Origin: Phragmites australis
Lineage: Eukaryota; Streptophyta; Magnoliopsida; Poales; Poaceae
Assembly: GCF_958298935.1 (NCBI RefSeq)
Contig: NC_084943.1
Location: forward strand, 7,326,001-7,390,000
Direction: 5' to 3'
DNA: 64,000 nt
Positions 45,465 through 58,162 of this stretch are shown piece after piece. How positions within the stretch are numbered: the stretch's first letter is position 1; each line of letters starts with the position of its first letter. Below the pieces are notes generated by a model. It saw only the letters and a list, made by a program, of their open reading frames with translations. It was not told the DNA's origin and did not search any database. The position numbers and the translations under genes are program-made.

Positions 45465-48350
45465 GATGCACTACTCTTACCCACCACTTGCATCGGCGGG
45501 CACGAAGTAGCCAAACACCGTCTCTTCCTTAGCAACAGGAGTACCTAAAAGCGCAGGCATGAGGACGAAGGTACTCGCAATACTTAAACCATATAGAGCA
45601 CATATACATAGCTCGACTCAAAGGATTATACATTGATCATTCGCAAGGATGAACCACAGGTTAAGTAAAACATATGCACTAAGCATCCTAGACATATGTG
45701 TGAGCGACTGAAACTTTACCAAAATATATGAAAACTACCCTGCATCTAACAACTGAACAAGTGTACCTGTAACAACATGTATATCAATAAGTAACAAGTG
45801 CCCACATAACCATCTCCCACATACCGAACCACAAACCATATTCGACACTCTACGACTGGGTGCAAATGAAACAATAGCATGCTCATGACTGAGAGCGTGG
45901 CAGTTCGAACTGTTTATACACCCTGCAGGGGATACTCCTAGACCCACACGACACGAGGACTATACAACTTGTGCCACCCGCTAAAGTGCACATATGGGGT
46001 ACTGGTGACAACCTTTCCCAACCAGCCCCAACCGTGTGGGGCATGCATCACTTGGCGCGGCAATAATAGAACTACTCCTGGAGCAAACTAGTACCGCTTA
46101 CAAGCTCGCCCGCTCACACCGTCGATGTCCACGCCCACAAAGCCACAGCTGCGAAGGTATTCGGCTCGCCTTACCATTAGATCGACATGTGATGAGTAAG
46201 GTAAGTGCTAAATCCAACTACCCCGATGATCGGCCTTAAACGATGCAAGCGGCATACGGTGTCTGGTTTTCCTCTACCGACCTACCCAGGGGAACTCCAC
46301 ATCCGGGCAGGACAAAACACCATCCTAGCACCGCCCACACCTCGTCTCATACTCACCACTCATACAACCATGTCAACCTCAACAAGTGTATGTAATCATA
46401 AGAAGGTCATATGCTCGTGAACAACGGGATGTGCTGTCGTTTGACTTCTACCGAATGACCTAAGCATGGATAAGCATATAAGTCGAACCCATACCTAGAC
46501 ATTGACAACACCTCAAGGCTACAAGGAATGTAAATACACAAGTATTCAAAGTAGAAGAATGCAATCGGCATAGGTTCTACCCATTGGCACCCGACACTGA
46601 CTCACTAAACATGCATACCTACATAAGCATGGTTTATCAATATTTAGAATTCTCCAATTACACAAGAGGGATCAATATGCTTAGTTGCTTGCCTTGCTGT
46701 TCAAGTGGCTGTACAAAATTCCCCTCGCTCTCCGGGATCACCGGCTCGACGTTCTCTAAAAGAATAATGCGTGCAATACCATGAGCATGAATAAAGTGCA
46801 CCAATGCATGCCAAAAGATGCGCAAAACATGTTAAAAGTGCAAACATGCGAGCTAGAACAAAACTAGGACTCAAATCAATTTGAAAAGTTGCCGAAAGTG
46901 CGGAACCTTCGGAGAATTCTCCAGAACCTCCGGACATATGCGGACTATTTGCAGAATTATGCGAAACATCCGGACATTATGCAACTCAGGGATTCTCCGG
47001 ACCTTCCAGACATTTTTTCGGACACTTCGGACATTGACAGAAAATGTGTTTTCGCCGATTCGTTGATCGATTCAACTTGAACACTAGACACACTCTACCT
47101 AAACATGGTCATACACTATATAAGGGGTTTAGATTCAATTAACTACGAATGTTAAAGATTGATTGAAACTATTTCAATGACTCATTAAACCTCAGCGCGT
47201 ATTTCATTAACCAACAGAATTCAAACACTCATCTCATGGCTCATAGTATTTTTAATGTGTAGAGCATGTTAATACAAGGCTAACAAAAGTGGTTTCATAA
47301 TTTTAGGACATGGCAATAACTAACCGCGACCTAAACAAGCCGAAACACATTTAATCAACTCACTAATTCTCAAAAATATTTTCTGAATTTCCAACATTTT
47401 TAACACGTATTTCACACTCATACAAAGCTAACGTAACTAGTCCCACATCTTTTGGAGTTCGGATGAATTAATTATGAATTTTACAAGCCTCAACGCGTGT
47501 GATGAATAGTAACTGCACTTTTATGCGGAACCTCCGTACTTTTGCGGACTATCCGCACTTTTTTGCGAAGGTTCTGGACTGCGGAGCCTCTGGATAATTT
47601 TTTGGAGGTTCCAGACTTTCCAGAACTGCTCCTATTTGAGAGGAAACTTTGTCAAATCGATTTGCGATTTTTTCCACTCCAAAGGGGATATGTTTAGGAG
47701 AGTTTAGAGAGTCTAGAACTTAACTAACTACCTAGCAACTCAATTCCAAGTCTCATCGAAATTCTTATTTTGGTCCAAAACCTCAAAAACTCATGAACTT
47801 TGCTAAAACTCAAAATCGATCAACCAAACCACGAATTCTTGCCACCGGGAAGTGGAGGAAAATTGAAGAACTCAGGTGTTCCTTGTGCTTCAACCAAGAA
47901 CACCAAAAGACATCAAATTCGGTTCGAATCTTTCGAGAAAACGAAAATGAATTGGATGGATGAGTAACTTATGAGCTCTAGAATGCAATTGTACCACATG
48001 CTTACCTTCAATCCCTCTCTTGAGCTCGGATTTTAGAAGAAATGGAGAGAGTGAGTGAGAGCTTGAGTGAGAGGGAGAGGGAGCTCGGGTTGGGGACGTG
48101 AGGGAGAGTGAGGAGGAGAGAGAGTGGGCAGGTGGGGGTTGCCCACTTGAGTGGTTGGAGTGGGTGAGGTGTGGGGGCCTACGTGTAAGTGAAAAGTGTC
48201 CATTTTCGCTGTGAATTCAATTCTTTTCTCTCTCAAATTTTTTTCTCTCATCCAAATGATTTCAAACAAATTGTATTAATATTTTGAATTATAATTACGT
48301 AAAATTAAACATAATGCTTAATTGCATGATTAAGAATTTGGGACGTGACA
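45465..48350 (-). mobile_element. Insertion F, right part
   Basis: This continues F after element B. It opens with the duplicated gatgc and ends GGGACGTGACA. No coding frame is supported over 2.9 kb. Two areas (about 46890-47040 and 47525-47625) are rich in short ccgga/tccgg and cggaacctccgg-like motifs. The segment at about 48035-48140 is purine-rich (gagagg). Class beyond 'LTR-type' is uncertain. Confidence 0.55.
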
Positions 48351-48355
48351 CGGCA

Positions 48356-49588
48356 TCCCAAGATGTTAAGTTGTATCAAATGGATGTAAATAGTGCTTTT
48401 CTAAATGGTTTCATATAAATAGAGGTATATGTTAAGTAACCCCCAGGTTTTAAGCATCCTAATACTCACATAGAGTATATAAGCTTCAGAAAAGCTTTGT
48501 ATGGGCTTAAGAAGGTGCCTAGGGTTTGGCATGATAGACTTACATCTTTCTTGCTATGCCATGGGTATGTGATGGGGTCGGTGAATAAAACTTTATTTAT
48601 CTTTAGGTATGGTAATGATTTCCTACTTGTTCAGATATACATTGATTATATCATTTTTGGTGGCTCTTCTCATACACTTGTGGCCAAGTTTGCAAATATT
48701 ATGAGCAGGGAATTTGAAATGTTGGTGATGGGCAAGCTCAACTTCTTTCTTATGCTGCAAATCAAGCAATACAAGCAACGTACATTTGTTCACCAGATGA
48801 AGTACATCAAGGAATTACTAAAGAAATTCGATATGAGCGATGCAAAACCCCTAGCAATACCGATGGCTACCTCGACCATGCTTGATCTGGATGAAGATGA
48901 TGAGGAGATAAACCAGCTGAAGTATAGGAGTATGGTTGGCTCCTTCCTGCACTTGATGGTGACAAGACCTGACACCCACTTCGTTGTCTGTTTGTGTGTC
49001 CGCTTCCAAGCTTTACGAAGGGCGTCTCACTGCCAAGCAGTGAAGCGTATACTCAGGTACCTCAAGCACACCCTTGAGTACGATCTTTGACTTTCTGCAT
49101 CTTCTTCTCTCTCTTTGAGGTTTTTTGGATGCGGATTTTATTGTTGTAGAATTGATAGGAAAAGTACCTCTGATACTTGTCATTTTTTAGATACTTCTCT
49201 TGTGTGTTAGTTTTTTTATAAACAGTCTAGTGTTGCATAGTCAACTATGGAAGCTGAATATGTTACTGCCGCTAGCTGTTGTTCTTAGATTTTGTGGATA
49301 GTTGCTACTTTGAGAGATTTTGGGTTAAACTTCAAGAGTGTATTACTCATATATGGCAACATCAGTACCATAAGTCTAGCCAATAACCCAATCCAGTATT
49401 CTAGAACCAAACAAATAGATATGAGATTCCACTTTTTAAGATACGACAATGAGAAAGAGGACATTGAGCTGAAATAAATAGATACCCGAAGTCAGCTTGC
49501 TGATATCTTCACCAAGCCTCTCGATGCTTCCAAATTTGCTTTTCTGAGGGAAGAGCTTGGAGTTTGCCATCCCTATGGTATTATGTAA
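48356..49588 (+). pseudogene. Element G, second part: RT end and RNase H
   Basis: The RT resumes in register after F with QDVKLYQMDVNSAFLNG, then ALYGLKK. The catalytic motif reads YIDYIIFG near 48639-48662, so the second Asp of the YVDD box is a Tyr. RNase H follows with STMEAEYV near 49245 and LADIFTKPL near 49497-49523. Stops occur in both parts, for example TAG near 49288 and TAA near 49475. It is the 3' half of the same dead copia polyprotein. Confidence 0.88.
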
Positions 49589-52500
49589 GGGGGAGCACCA
49601 AATGTACACACTATATCTTATTATGTTGTATTTATATTGCATAGCATCATGTAAGATAATCATAGTAGTTGAACTTTGATTTGTATGTCTTTAGCATTTT
49701 CTGTTACTAGACTAAGTTAAGTACTTGTACGGAGTAAGCTTTTAATCTTAGGCTCTTCTTAATACTTTGACATGAAACATTTCAAGTAAGCTAGCTTTAC
49801 TAAAGATGAAATTTGATAATTTATAAATCATATAGACTATGAAATGCTATATTCTTGACCACCATGTTCACATTTTCTTTGGCATAGTCAAAACTTATGT
49901 CAAGACTAGTTTGATGAATATCTTGCTCTAGGTCTTTTGGTTCAAGATAGTGGATTAGAGAATATTATACTATATTTTTTTGTCTTTGTCAAATGTTTAG
50001 CTCATGATAGAACCTTAGGGGAACATGTGTTCCTTGTGTCGCAAAGACACTACATGTGAAAACTTGAAAATATGTGCAAATTTGAATAACATTGAGAAAT
50101 CATGTTTCTTGTGCTAAAATATGATCCAATACAGTTGTCTTGGTGCTTCATGTGGTTTGCCAAAGAAGTGAATCCATGCTTGTTAAAGTCAACTTGAGGA
50201 TAAGATGAATTACAATAAAATATGCTAATTGTTCAATCCTTTTTAATCTCCTGATCTAGCAAAGTCTTGGTTTCATATGTAAGCATTTGCAAAATCTATT
50301 ATCATAAATGTTTGTTTGCCTAATTTGATATTGAATTTAGCTAGCTCTTAATGTTTGTATTGCCTCGGCACGAGTAAATGCTTATGTGGTGGTCACTTTT
50401 AAGATGATTCGGCTATGTGAACTAAATACACCAATAATTCTTTAATTTAGCTTGTATAGCTTCATGTTCTTGTGACACTATATCTTTTTAAACCTTTGTG
50501 CTCTTGTGAACTCCACATTCTACTTTCTATAGTCCTTTGATGTTTCTAGTATTGCAAATGCTTTGTGATATACTTGTAAAAGTGTATTAGGATTACATAT
50601 TCTTGCTTTGCATGGTGTTTTATCCTTGATGTTTGTATTACCAAATGGGGAGAAAAATATTCACTAAGCCAAAAAAAGAATCTTGCATGAATGGGGAGAA
50701 AAAATGTGAAAAATGTGAATTCATGGGGAGCATGTGTGTTGCTATTGGGTTTTTGAGGTATTTGGTTTATCTCTTACTCTCTTGGGATTTTTGCTATCTT
50801 TCTTATGTCAAGTGACATACGTGTTCTCTTTCTCAAGTTTTTGGTCACTTTGATGAGCTTCTCTTGTTGAATTTTTTCAAACCAATTCCTTTGTGCTTTG
50901 AAAGTTGTCAATGCACTCATCAAGGGAAGATTCAGAAACCAAGTTGAAATGTGTCTTAATTTATATGTGATGAGTGATTGATAAGGTTGTGCATTTGGTT
51001 TGATGATTGTTGGATTGCGTGTGTACGTATATGTACTGCAATTATGATCATGACTAACCAAAGTTGCAGAAGAAATAGAGTTGGCATGTCTTTATTTGAC
51101 TCTAGAAAAATTGCACACACCGGATGGTTCGGCGCGTGAGATTTTTAACTCACCGGATGGTCCGGCGTTCATATAGAGTACACACCGGAGCATTTCAACC
51201 CAGAAGAAAAAATTACAGATGTACATGCCAGATGGTCCGATGATGAGCACAGTGAACGTTGGAGCATTTCTTGCAGAGAGGCTGCAGATCGGCTCTGGTG
51301 GACTTACATGCGCCGGATGGTCCGGTGATGAAAGTTGTGAATGCCGGAGAATACACCAGACCATTTGTTGCAGATAGATTGCAAAATGGTTGTCTGGCGG
51401 AGTTGAACACGTCGGATGGTCCGACGATGAGAAATTAAATAAGCTGGATTATTTATTGCAGAGAGGATTCTAGACGGCCGGTCTAGAAAGTTGAACACGC
51501 CGGATGGTCCGACGCTCAGGAGGTGTGGACGCTCAGGAGATGGATCATCCAGTGTTCATGATTTTTCTGAGATGTGTCTTAAGCTAAGGATTTATATTTA
51601 GAACTAACTAAAGATGGTTTGGAGAAATGTATTTGCTTGTCTTGCGTTGTACAGATGATTGATGCAACTTGGCGGCTGACGGTGGGATGATCAGGGCTAA
51701 GTGGGGTGCTTGCTACCGAATGATTGAAGAGGTTGGGCGGAGTCAAGGGTGATCTTAGCTATGCACATAGACGTCAAGCAAAGTATGGAAGGAAGGATGA
51801 AGACGGCGTGTTAATAAAGTCAAGCGAATGGGATGTTGGTACAAGTGACAAGACAGTCTAGAGGGATCGGAAGCGGGAGAGACTTACCGACGGTCAAGAT
51901 CGTAAGATAGAGTATACACATTGACATCTGGATACTTGTTTAGGGTCAGAGCAAGCGACAGTGAGTCATGCCTTGAGAAACGTGCATGGCAGTTTCGCGG
52001 TATAGTCTCAAAACTATGGAAGGATTGAGTGTTCGTGGCTTCATCGTGAAGCTTGTGTCGAGGCAAAGCTAAATCATGTAGAAGCCACGACCGTTCGATG
52101 GATGGAGATAAAATAGACCTAAATGCCTCGGTGGTATGTAGGAGACCATTGGAAGAGATAGATATTTTAGAAACAAGGAAGTTTAAGGGTTAAGCTACCT
52201 CTCTAGACCTATAAATATATGGGTAGGGCCGTAGTAGGGATTAGGTGAGCCAGCCATTTGAGTTTGTATGCTAGAGTTTTAGAGGAAGGGAGAGAGTAAT
52301 GCTTAGCCTATGTATATGTAAGAGCTTTTGTGCGAAAAACATTTGTAATCTGTCAAAAGAGGACATTCCTCTGAGCTTAATGAAGAGAGTGGATTTTGTA
52401 TATGGTTAAGTTCATCTCCTTCTAGTCTAGTACTTTTTGTTCTCTTGTTTTGGTGCAAGTTCTTGTTGTCTTCTTGTTGATTTTAATTTTCCTTGAGAGC

Positions 52501-52915
52501 TGCTCATTTTGGGTCCTATAAGAGGTGTATTTCTTATTGCTAGAGGGTTAATATTCTCATATGAGTTTGTTTTGAACCGATTCAACCCTCTGAATCCATC
52601 AATTTGGAGAATCTTGTCTTTCGGTGACTAGTTCTCTTGTTTTCAAAAAATTTCCTTCTAGTTGATTGCTTTCTTATGCTTTGACTCTTGATATGGCCTT
52701 AAATGGAACCTAGAGTTCTTATCTATCAAAGATGAGCATTGATTTTAGAAATCTTATAATCTGTTCTAGTCTCTCTTGCTTCCGCATGCGGTTTTAGGTG
52801 CATTGGGTTCATAAATAGGAGAAGACTATCATTTTCGTAAAAAAAATTATTTTGATGCATATTCATCCTCTCAGTTATCATTCTCGGTCCTACATAATAA
52901 TAACATTAGGCTTTA
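49589..52915 (+). repeat. Element G, 3' untranslated region and 3' LTR
   Basis: A purine run (gtaagggggagc) follows the RNase H end at about 49586. The LTR start cannot be placed. A candidate TG is at 49613. The end is set by the repeat of 33679-33825 at 52771-52915. No gene is present. At 51118, 51153, 51228, 51311, 51411 and 51498 short 'ccggatggtccgg'-type palindromic motifs recur at irregular spacing. Confidence 0.6.
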
Positions 52916-53683
52916 AGATATTCGTAGATTTAAAGACTTACTCGAACTTGTTGCTACTTGCTAGCAGGATGTGTAGTCTATAAATTTAGACTGGATAGGT
53001 AGATATAAAAACAGATCAATATATATGCATACCTCATCAGGGGCTCTGAATTTTGGGAGTCATGGCGGCCACCCCACCAGCCAGCCCTACCCTAGGGCCA
53101 ACCCTGACTCACACCCCTCTATGCACGAGCTACTACCTATAGCCTATATTTATTACACTCATACGCTTGTCTTGAAAAGATGATCCCGAGCGTCAGTACG
53201 AGCGTGGAGAACAGGCTGGTACCCAATGGTAGGTAGGATCGATTGTTTCGGTCCTGCCCACGAACCCTGTCTGTTAGTTGTAGCCTAATCTTTCGGGTTT
53301 TGTTTTAGTAGATTGATTTCCGTGCGAAGCAATTTAAGTCATAATACCTGCAGCGTCAATATAACTGTTGTGATTTTGAGGCCCCTGTTATTGTGTTTCT
53401 CGTTGCTTGATTCGACTGGATCTCGAGTCCGAAGCATCCATTTTTATCCAGCACTGGATACTGACTTTGCTGGAGTTGGCCTTAGTTTGCTTTTACCTAT
53501 TCTTGTTTTGTTCTTCAGTTGCGACACAGGAATTGTTCTTTGCGAACAGGTCTGCCGGGTTGTGGCTTTCCTTGGTTATAGCAACAATTGTGTGGTGAAG
53601 GGATTGCAGGAATTTGGTCACACTTATTGGAAGCCGGATACTTTGACTAATCGAATTTATTATAGCTTTGTCTATTTTATTAA
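52916..53683. other. Spacer, nothing firmly recognised
   Basis: Mixed composition. The short stretch at 53035-53110 (ggccaccccaccagcc) is GC-rich and could be a gene or transposase scrap, but no frame supports it. Confidence 0.35.
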
Positions 53684-54020
53684 GGTCATCTCCAGCAGCT
53701 ATCTTAAATTTTTATTCTCAAAAATACTATTACAGCATTCTCTATCACTATTACAGCATCCCATATTTTTTCATCTCCAGCAGATACCCTATTTCCTATC
53801 TTCTACTCCTCTTTTTCTCTCTCTGGACCTGTCTGTCAGCCTCTGTAAACAGTATTGCTACAGTAGTCCGAAAAATACAGACCCCTCTCTCCGCAACACT
53901 GTACTGTCACTGTTTTGGCACTGTAGCACTGGATGAGGTATCTGCCGGAGTGCAATTTCCAGTACTACAGTACTTTGCAGAGTACTGTAGCACTGAATAC
54001 TGGTACTGCTGGAGATGGCC
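53684..54020. mobile_element. Tourist-like MITE, relative of the one at 32407
   Basis: It has TAA at 53681-53683 and 54021-54023, with inverted ends GGTCATCTCCAGCAG and CTGCTGGAGATGGCC (one mismatch). Interior blocks with 'ctatcactattacagcatcc' match the reverse complement of 32407-32618. Several 'ctgtagcac'/'gtactacagtac' motifs are inside. The long open frames here are chance. Confidence 0.88.
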
Positions 54021-54023
54021 TAA

Positions 54024-54556
54024 CCTTGCATACGGTATAGTCATGTATCTTCTGATGACCGACTGAGATCATATAAAAATAAACAAGCACGAGGAAGAGG
54101 AACACAACAAGTCAGCTGTCAACTCTCAACAGTGGGTCCACTACGTACTATGGCCAATAGGAAGGATTCACCACACATGTCCACATGTCCTTTCCTTACT
54201 ACGAGGGCATCAAAATTCAAACTAAGGTTTGGCCTTGGCTGCCAAAGAAATGACACTGGGGAGTGAACTGTCAGAGTTCGCAAATTAACATAGAACCTGG
54301 ATCATTTCTGATCGACGTATGCGCATCCATTTCAAATCCGACCCCATGTGGAACCATTCTGGTGTTCTTCAATTATTTTTTTTCCGCGGAGTCAGAACGC
54401 AACGTTGTGTCTGGAGTACCAAACACATTGTTAACCTGTTGGAATCTTCCCAAGGAACTTTGGGAAAAGGATCTTGAACCGATAAACAGAAAAAAAAAAT
54501 GTCATTTCAACAGAAACAAACACATCAGGCATGAGACACAACTGGTACATTACACC
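54024..54556. other. Spacer, nothing recognised
   Basis: No supported gene. Possible eroded MITE ends (aaggtttggcc near 54222, taccaaacac near 54417) were not confirmed. Confidence 0.35.
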
Positions 54557-54559
54557 TAA

Positions 54560-54799
54560 GACCATTCCTTTCCCGATTCTCTTTCCCGTTCCCATTCTTT
54601 TTATTTTCTCTTATCTCCAACAGCTTCCCTTCGAGGGGAATCACGAAGGGAAAGGAGAGAGAATCCCGTCCTGAAGGGAATGACCCTGGGAATCCTGTCG
54701 TGAAGGGAACCGTGAAAGAAACCGTTGGAGCGCTGAAGGGAACGAGAATCCCTTCACGACGGGAATCTCGCCCGCAAAGGGAAGCCCTTGGGCGTGGCC
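54560..54799. mobile_element. Tourist-like MITE rich in gaaggg motifs
   Basis: It is flanked by TAA at 54557-54559 and 54800-54802. The ends gaccattcc and ggcgtggcc are imperfect inverted repeats. The interior has repeated 'ctgaaggga' and 'tgaagggaa' words in both orientations that would allow strong folding. Confidence 0.65.
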
Positions 54800-55001
54800 T
54801 AAACTTCCAATACGTTGAGGAACGGAGAGGCCTGTCCTCTGCTCAATAGGTCCCAGCAGCGAACCAAATCCGTTAGGGCCAACTGAAAAGTATTGAATAA
54901 TGTTATCAAGGGTTAGGACCTCTCCAACATAGTCCAAAGAACTCAAAGTACTATATAAGACAAAGACATAACGTATGGTGGAAACCACTATATTTTAATC
55001 C

Positions 55002-55625
55002 TGTTGGGGATGATCTCCCGCCCCTCTTTTTAGAGGGAACCATGAAGTCTACTGGAAATACTGCATGCTTGCCGTTGTGGCTTTGTTTCAGAGACTTCAT
55101 CTGCAAGCGACGAAGATCGTAGAGTGTCGTCGGTCGAAGGGTGTAGGCGCGCCCGCACCTTCGATCTCCCGTACCGACGAAGACGAAGGCGACCTTCGGC
55201 TGGCGGGCGAAGTTCGGACCCGCGGTCCGGAGCGATCGCAGCGGGCGAAGATGCGAGCCGACCTTCGCTCGAGGGATGAAGGCTATCCGACGGACATCCG
55301 AGCGGAGAAGGCTTCAATACATCTTCGGATGCAGGAATCGCCGCGGGATAGTGGACCCGTTTTCGGTCGTCCGGGGTAGGGCTGTAATTATGTAATTATG
55401 CTCATTTCTACCATAATGCCCCTGGATATTCCAAGAATGTAGCAGGTGAGGGGGTAGGATTTGTAAACCGCACATGTGATCGCTAGGTACGGGCTATAAA
55501 TAGGGCCACACTGTACCCAGAAGGGGCATCGAAAGACTGTTCCACCTCTAACACGTGTCACTCTGAGGACCCTTCGATATCCCCGTGTCCGAAGGCCCAC
55601 CTTGTCTAGGATTTTAGTCCCAACA
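55002..55625 (+). repeat. Element D, 5' LTR (624 bp)
   Basis: It begins TGTTGGGG and ends CCCAACA, an inverted terminus. It is followed at 55627 by tggcgccatctgtggg, a primer-binding site beginning with TGG. The five bases before it are aatcc. The matching 3' LTR is not in the window. The LTR has a 'gggctataaatagg' TATA box at about 55492-55505. Confidence 0.8.
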
Positions 55626-55661
55626 GTTGGCGCCATCTGTGGGATCGAACCCTTCGACGAC

Positions 55662-57076
55662 ATGCCACCTAAGAAGAAATCGAAGCCAGCCGGAACAGTG
55701 GAAGCGTTGCCAGAACCTCCAGCTGCAGCTGGGCCTTCGGTCGAAAGACCCCCTTCGGCCATACCAGGATCAAGTAATGCTTCGGCCGGTGGAGCTTCGG
55801 GCGGACGAGAACAACATTGCGAAGTTGAAATAGCGCCACAAGGACCCAGTGATGGCCGCCAAGGCGAAGCAGTCCGGGTTAACGCAGAGCCAATGCGGGT
55901 CATGGAACCAATAGATCGTACGCACTTCGAGCCTCCGGAAAAAGAAAGCGAAAGGGCGCGAAATGAAGAATGGGAAGACCTTGACGACTTCGCAGAGTTT
56001 GAAAATGAGGAAGAAACAAATGAAGAAAGAACAGCAAGTCGAAAAGCCGTAGAGTACCGTAGGCGGGCAGATGAAGCTAGGAAAACACTTGAGAAAATCC
56101 AAGAGGAAAAAGATATGCTGCACCAAGCGGAAGGCATGTCTCGCCAGGCGACGCCGCCAGGAGACATGGTACGAGCTTCGCAGGAGCTTTGGCGAGGTTG
56201 TCCACGGGAGACCCGGAGTCCCCATTGGCCATGGATTTGCAAAATCAGCCATAGCCGCCAGGGTTCAAGATGCCCAGAGTGGTTATGTTTGACGGAGAGT
56301 CAGACCCAAAGGAATTTGTAATGAGTTTCGAAGCGGCTGTGGAGTCTGCCGGAGGGGATGGTACAACCTTGGCGAAGGCCTTCGTATTGGCCATAAAAGG
56401 GATAGCAAGATCCTGGTACTCCGTGTTGCCCTCGGGATCCATATATTCATGGAAGCAATTGCGTAGTGCACTGTGCAGCAATTTCTAGGGAAATCGAGTA
56501 GACAAAATTACCGCAACCGACCTCTTCGCGCTGAAACAGCAACAGATAGAAACCTTGCAGAGCTACATACGCCGCTTCGTACACATACGTTGTCAAGCAA
56601 AGGTGCTGAGTGAAGATACAATCATCGATGCCGCAATACAGGGCATCAGAGGAGGGCTACTAGTAGGAAAGCTCACGAGAAAAAGACCCGGAAGTGTGCA
56701 AGAGCTGCTCAACAAGATGGAAGAGTACTCAAGATCTGAGCTCGATCATCTCCGAAGGAAAAATGAAATGGCAGCCTCCAAAGTAAAACCACATGCACCA
56801 GCTAGAGAGGCAGGCAACAACAATCCTAGAGACAGATTGCACCATCCAAGAAAGCCTGAAGTTTCTGACTATCTAAGGCAAAAAGAAGTCAATCAGATTA
56901 ATTTCAGCCCATTCGAAGCCGCTCAGGGAGCAATAGGGGAGGCCGAGCTGGTAGAGGAAGAGGCCGCGGAGGCCGAGGAGGACGGGTTCCGTTGGACCCA
57001 ACAACCTTTTACTGCGAGCTGCATGGCGAAGGAGCCGACCACCGGACCAAGCAGTGCCTGCAGGTTGTGGCTATGA
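55662..57076 (+). pseudogene. Element D gag, frameshifted
   Basis: The ATG at 55662 (MPPKKKSKPAG) lies 36 bp after the LTR. The first part is Glu-rich and predicted helical (about 55900-56130). A frameshift near 56220 moves the conserved gag domain (FDGESDPKEFVMSFEAAVE) into the frame at 56270. A TAG is at 56486-56488, inside the stretch corresponding to 'NF-Q-G' of A, where A also has TAG and B has CAG. The frame resumes from 56555 with 'LFALKQQQIETLQSYIRRF' just upstream, then basic and Pro-rich spacers. Confidence 0.85.
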
Positions 57077-57945
57077 AAGAGAGCTTGGCGAAGCAATCTC
57101 TTGATCACGCAAGGACCGTACACCATGCAGCAAGTTTCGGGAGAAGCAAAGGGTGGCAAAACCACAATCAGAACATGGCGTTTGCGAACCAATGGCAACA
57201 AATTCCTGCACCGCAGTATACACCTGTAGCTTCAGCTCAGTTTGATCAAATGAGGCAAATGAACCTCCAGGGGGAGCTACCTCCGCCACCGCCGAGGCCC
57301 ATGATTGAAGCACCACCAAAAAGCAGCAAATCCGTAAACACGGTAAATCGTGGGTACAACATGGTGTTGGCCATCTCAGGGGGATCTAACCAGCAGATAG
57401 AATCTGAGAGACAACAACAAGAATATGTGCGAAGGGTCAACCACGTCGGAGTGGGACCAACGTACATTCATTCAAGGTGGTCAAATGTTCCCATTACATT
57501 CTCGCAAGAGGATATTAGGGTCTTAGACTACCCACACATGGATGCCTTCGTCATTACAGCAAACATCTCAGGAAATGAAGTGCAAAGGATCTTGATCGAC
57601 GGAGGAAGCTCAGTGGACATCATCTTCGCTGATGCTTTTGACAAAATGGGGCTGCGACGAAGCAACTTAAAGCAAGCTGGATCACCGTTGCTAGGCTTCG
57701 GCGGAAATACAATCAATGCTCTGGGAAAAATAACAATCCCAGTGTCGTTTGACGAAGTGACGAATTTCTGCACGGAAGACATTACCTTCGATGTGGTGGA
57801 CATTGATTACCCATACAATGCGATATTTGGAAGGGGAGCCCTCAATACATTTGGAGCAATACCGCACCATGCATACTTGTGCATGAAGATGCCTGGTCCT
57901 GAAGGAGTCATAAAGGTATTGGGAGACCAGCGAGTGGCCAGATGA
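56992..57945 (+). CDS. Element D gag C-terminus and aspartic protease
   Basis: The open frame of 317 residues begins with a knuckle-like YCELHG..DHRTKQC motif (residues about 7-21). A Gln/Pro-rich spacer follows. The retropepsin domain has [13 protein letters not shown] (about residues 201-213) and a second conserved block [12 protein letters not shown]. The active-site Asp is intact. It is in a different frame from the end of the preceding gag stretch, so a frameshift separates them. It ends at TGA 57943-57945, before RT. Confidence 0.85.
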   Translation: MDPTTFYCELHGEGADHRTKQCLQVVAMKESLAKQSLDHARTVHHAASFGRSKGWQNHNQNMAFANQWQQIPAPQYTPVASAQFDQMRQMNLQGELPPPPPRPMIEAPPKSSKSVNTVNRGYNMVLAISGGSNQQIESERQQQEYVRRVNHVGVGPTYIHSRWSNVPITFSQEDIRVLDYPHMDAFVITANISGNEVQRILIDGGSSVDIIFADAFDKMGLRRSNLKQAGSPLLGFGGNTINALGKITIPVSFDEVTNFCTEDITFDVVDIDYPYNAIFGRGALNTFGAIPHHAYLCMKMPGPEGVIKVLGDQRVAR

Positions 57946-58162
57946 ATCGAAGTGGGAATAGCTCTAGGAAGACGAAATGTCCACATGATAACAGACCCTT
58001 CGACAAATCGGGAGGAAAGTTGCAACAAGTTGAAGATAAGCAAGGCAGCGAAGGCTGCTCCAAAAGGAGCGACTAGAATAGTGTAGCTACATCAAGAAAA
58101 ACAAGATAAAAAATGTCACTATAGGAGCGGAGGCTCTGGCGGAGGACCAACAGCAACTTATA

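Noticed and set aside
53313..53936. 207-codon frame at 53.3-53.9 kb
   Set aside because: It runs into the Tourist-like MITE at 53684, is rich in Leu/Ser/Phe from T-rich DNA, and has no domain or splice support.
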